DNA from: Candidatus Zhuqueibacterota bacterium
GTDB lineage: Bacteria; Zhuqueibacterota; Zhuqueibacteria; Residuimicrobiales; Residuimicrobiaceae
Direction of reading: 5' to 3'
DNA: 8,259 nucleotides
NCBI GenBank assembly: GCA_016934435.1
Contig: JAFGSU010000030.1
Location: 1-8,259, forward strand
The notes beneath the pieces are model-generated. The model was not told where the DNA came from, ran no database searches, and saw only the letters and a program-made list of their open reading frames with translations. Position 1 is the first letter of the stretch. Each line of letters starts with the position of its first letter. Below are positions 6,493-8,259 of this stretch, piece by piece. A program made the position numbers and the translations under genes.

Positions 6493-8259
6493 CTAAAAAT
6501 TAACTTTAATGCCGAAAATGACATCGCGCGGATTCAAGAAGCGAAAGGCTTCGATATTGGGATTGTCGATGTACGATTTACTCTTCTTTCGCTCTTTATT
6601 ACGCGCTGAAATCTGCGGATCGTTATCGGGATTGGCCTCCAGCGGATTGTAGGCAACATGATCGGGACGCAGGTCGCCCACCCGATCATTACCGTGCTGA
6701 TCACCTTCCTCCCAGTCGAAACAGAGCGACTCGAGATAATAGGTGTAATCGTAGGTATCGGAAAATCCGGCGCTGCTTAAATGTTTTGTATTGAGGACGT
6801 TGGAAATATCCAGATATACTTGCACCTGCACTCGATCGATACGGACAAGTTTCGAGATGCGCAAATCCAAGTTGTACCAATCTTTCCAGCGAATATTATC
6901 GACCACACCGGGGATGCTGTTGGGATTATAGGTTTCATAAGAGCCCGCACGCCAATCGGCGAGAATATTGATGTTCCAGGCGCCGGCCGGATGAACCCCA
7001 TAAAGCGTGGGTCCAAAAGATTCCGGCGTGTGCAAATCCAGATTCAACCGGGCATAGGGGATCGGATGCGGTTTGGATTGATAGGGATTCAGGCGCAAAT
7101 AATCCCGCTGCTTGTTGATATCCTGGAAATAGCGTTGCAGGCCGAAATATCCCGACGTCGATACATCATAGGTGTAATTGACAAAACCGGTAATCCAATC
7201 ACCGACGGTTTTGCTCAGGGTGACTTCAAAACCACGGATATCGGCGTAATTGTTGTTCTCCGCCTTGTAGTATTTTACTGTGCCGTTGATATTTTCATAA
7301 TAGATCCAGCCCGGCTGATCGCTGACGTCTTTGTAATAGGCCGCGACGTTCAACAACATCAGGTTTAACAGGTTCTGCGAATACCCTAACTCATAGGCCA
7401 CGGTTTTTTCCATAGTCATGTTGGGATTGCCAAGATAGGTAACCAGACCGTTGGATTCGCGCTGCAAGCGGAAGCGATAGGATGAATAGGGCTCCGAGCG
7501 AAAATGACCATAATTGAAATAAAGTTTGGAATTAGCGGTGATGGGGTGCGAAACACCCAGACGCGGGCTGACGTACAACTCCGCATCCGCCGTCTGCTTT
7601 GTAACCGCGGATTCGATGGTCTTGCCGTACCCAGCGCCGAGGTTCTGATCATAGTTGCTCATTACCAGATATGTGCCGTTGGGATCGGAATAATCCAAAC
7701 GCACACCTAAATTGCCGATAAAACCCTGAAACTCGACCTTGTCCTGCACGTACAAACCGATGCGGTACGGAAAAACATTATACTTCATCTCCCTCGTCCA
7801 GGTGGACATGGAAGGACTGTAGGTGGAAGAATTGATGCGATAGTCGTTATAACTCACATGCAGGCCGACTTTGACCTGATTGCGCGCATTGACCTGACTG
7901 GTGAGATCGAATCGGAACGAAGTAGTGCTGTTGACGCTCCTGTCGCGGCCCAGATTCATCCACCCTCCCATGCTGAGGCCATCGATGCCGTTGACGCCGT
8001 AACCGTAATAACCGTAGGGAGCTTCATCGACAAAATAGCCGGGAATGGGCTGGTATACCCTCGAAGTATCGCGATCATCCATTTGATAGGTCTTGTAGCG
8101 ATTGATATTTTTCTGCAGACTGATCTCGTAAAACGTTTTCGGCGACAGCATGTGGGTGAATTGAACACCGAAAATATTGCGATAGATATCGCTGGGACTG
8201 AAATAGCCCGGCATATAGAGGATGGAAGTGGCGCGACTGGCGCCGCGCAGATAACGGGC
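6493..8259 (-). CDS. TonB-dependent outer-membrane receptor, C-terminal beta-barrel (runs off right edge)
   Basis: The last 588 residues of a TonB-dependent receptor, which uses TonB/ExbB/ExbD energy to import a ligand across the outer membrane. The frame is open through the right edge, so the signal peptide, any regulatory domain, the TonB box and the plug lie outside. What is visible is barrel: alternating aromatic and polar strands such as FRFDLTSQV, the family signature SPRLGVSHPITANSKLYFNYGHF (about 229-254), YELGYSQNL, GFEVTLSKTVGDWITGFVNYTY, and VQVYLDISNVLNTKHL (about 477-492). It ends FLNPRDVIFGIKVNF, with the terminal phenylalanine expected for barrel insertion. Between the last two strands is a long, acidic then basic hydrophilic segment (about 509-573), probably the final extracellular loop. 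The ligand cannot be read from the sequence; neighbours suggest a glycan fragment, but metal chelates or peptides remain possible. Barrel identity is firm. SusC subtype is not shown, since no SusD is adjacent. Confidence 0.93.
   Translation of the reverse strand, partial: ARYLRGASRATSILYMPGYFSPSDIYRNIFGVQFTHMLSPKTFYEISLQKNINRYKTYQMDDRDTSRVYQPIPGYFVDEAPYGYYGYGVNGIDGLSMGGWMNLGRDRSVNSTTSFRFDLTSQVNARNQVKVGLHVSYNDYRINSSTYSPSMSTWTREMKYNVFPYRIGLYVQDKVEFQGFIGNLGVRLDYSDPNGTYLVMSNYDQNLGAGYGKTIESAVTKQTADAELYVSPRLGVSHPITANSKLYFNYGHFRSEPYSSYRFRLQRESNGLVTYLGNPNMTMEKTVAYELGYSQNLLNLMLLNVAAYYKDVSDQPGWIYYENINGTVKYYKAENNNYADIRGFEVTLSKTVGDWITGFVNYTYDVSTSGYFGLQRYFQDINKQRDYLRLNPYQSKPHPIPYARLNLDLHTPESFGPTLYGVHPAGAWNINILADWRAGSYETYNPNSIPGVVDNIRWKDWYNLDLRISKLVRIDRVQVQVYLDISNVLNTKHLSSAGFSDTYDYTYYLESLCFDWEEGDQHGNDRVGDLRPDHVAYNPLEANPDNDPQISARNKERKKSKSYIDNPNIEAFRFLNPRDVIFGIKVNF

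Noticed and set aside
6465..6524. Earlier start for the FN3-domain protein at 6524
   Set aside because: It would overlap the end of the receptor gene by 32 nt and put 19 residues before a normal signal peptide. AGGAG is correctly spaced for the ATG at 6467.

Overview
The window looks like a piece of chromosome from an uncultured or deep-branching Gram-negative bacterium of the Bacteroidota/Calditrichota/KSB1 type. This assignment is an inference. It rests on a type IX secretion (T9SS) type A C-terminal sorting domain of the 'YQNYPNPFNP...G.Y.Y' kind, on a second 'VVPNPYN' C-terminal module, and on a TonB-dependent receptor whose last residues read NPRDVIFGIKVNF. I associate this combination with KSB1, Calditrichota, Marinimicrobia and Ignavibacteria. 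Base composition looks close to 50% GC by eye.

All four genes lie on the minus strand, so transcription runs from right to left. In that order they are: (1) 8259-6493, the C-terminal 588 residues of a TonB-dependent outer-membrane receptor, cut by the right edge. (2) 6467-4320, a 715-residue exported protein with a fibronectin type III domain and a PNPY-type C-terminal module, starting 25 nt after the receptor and very likely in one operon with it. (3) A 509-nt gap, 4319-3811, with a REP-like GC-rich palindrome inside an imperfect inverted repeat. (4) 3810-712, a 1032-residue secreted multidomain glycosyl-hydrolase-like protein (GHL10/DUF187) with a FN3-like domain, two Ig-like (Big_5-type) modules, a jelly-roll-like module and a T9SS sorting domain. 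(5) A 242-nt gap, 711-470, with a strong hairpin and a symmetric promoter- or operator-like site. (6) 469-1, the first 156 residues of a second, more canonical GHL10 protein, cut by the left edge.

Together the genes suggest a cell-surface glycan-processing locus. Two exported GHL10 enzymes would cut a glycan outside the cell or at the surface. The 715-residue protein could bind or present ligand next to the TonB-dependent receptor, which would import the products. There is no SusD homologue in view, so this is not a canonical Bacteroidetes polysaccharide utilisation locus. The substrate cannot be read from the sequence. The best-characterised GHL10 relative I know, E. coli DigH (YddW), acts on peptide-free peptidoglycan glycan strands, so peptidoglycan-like or amino-sugar glycans are one hypothesis.

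The window is mostly ordinary, well-packed coding sequence. The items worth a second look are the tandem but divergent GHL10 pair, the function-unknown 715-residue receptor partner, the unassigned jelly-roll-like region, and the inverted-repeat-bounded intergenic element.
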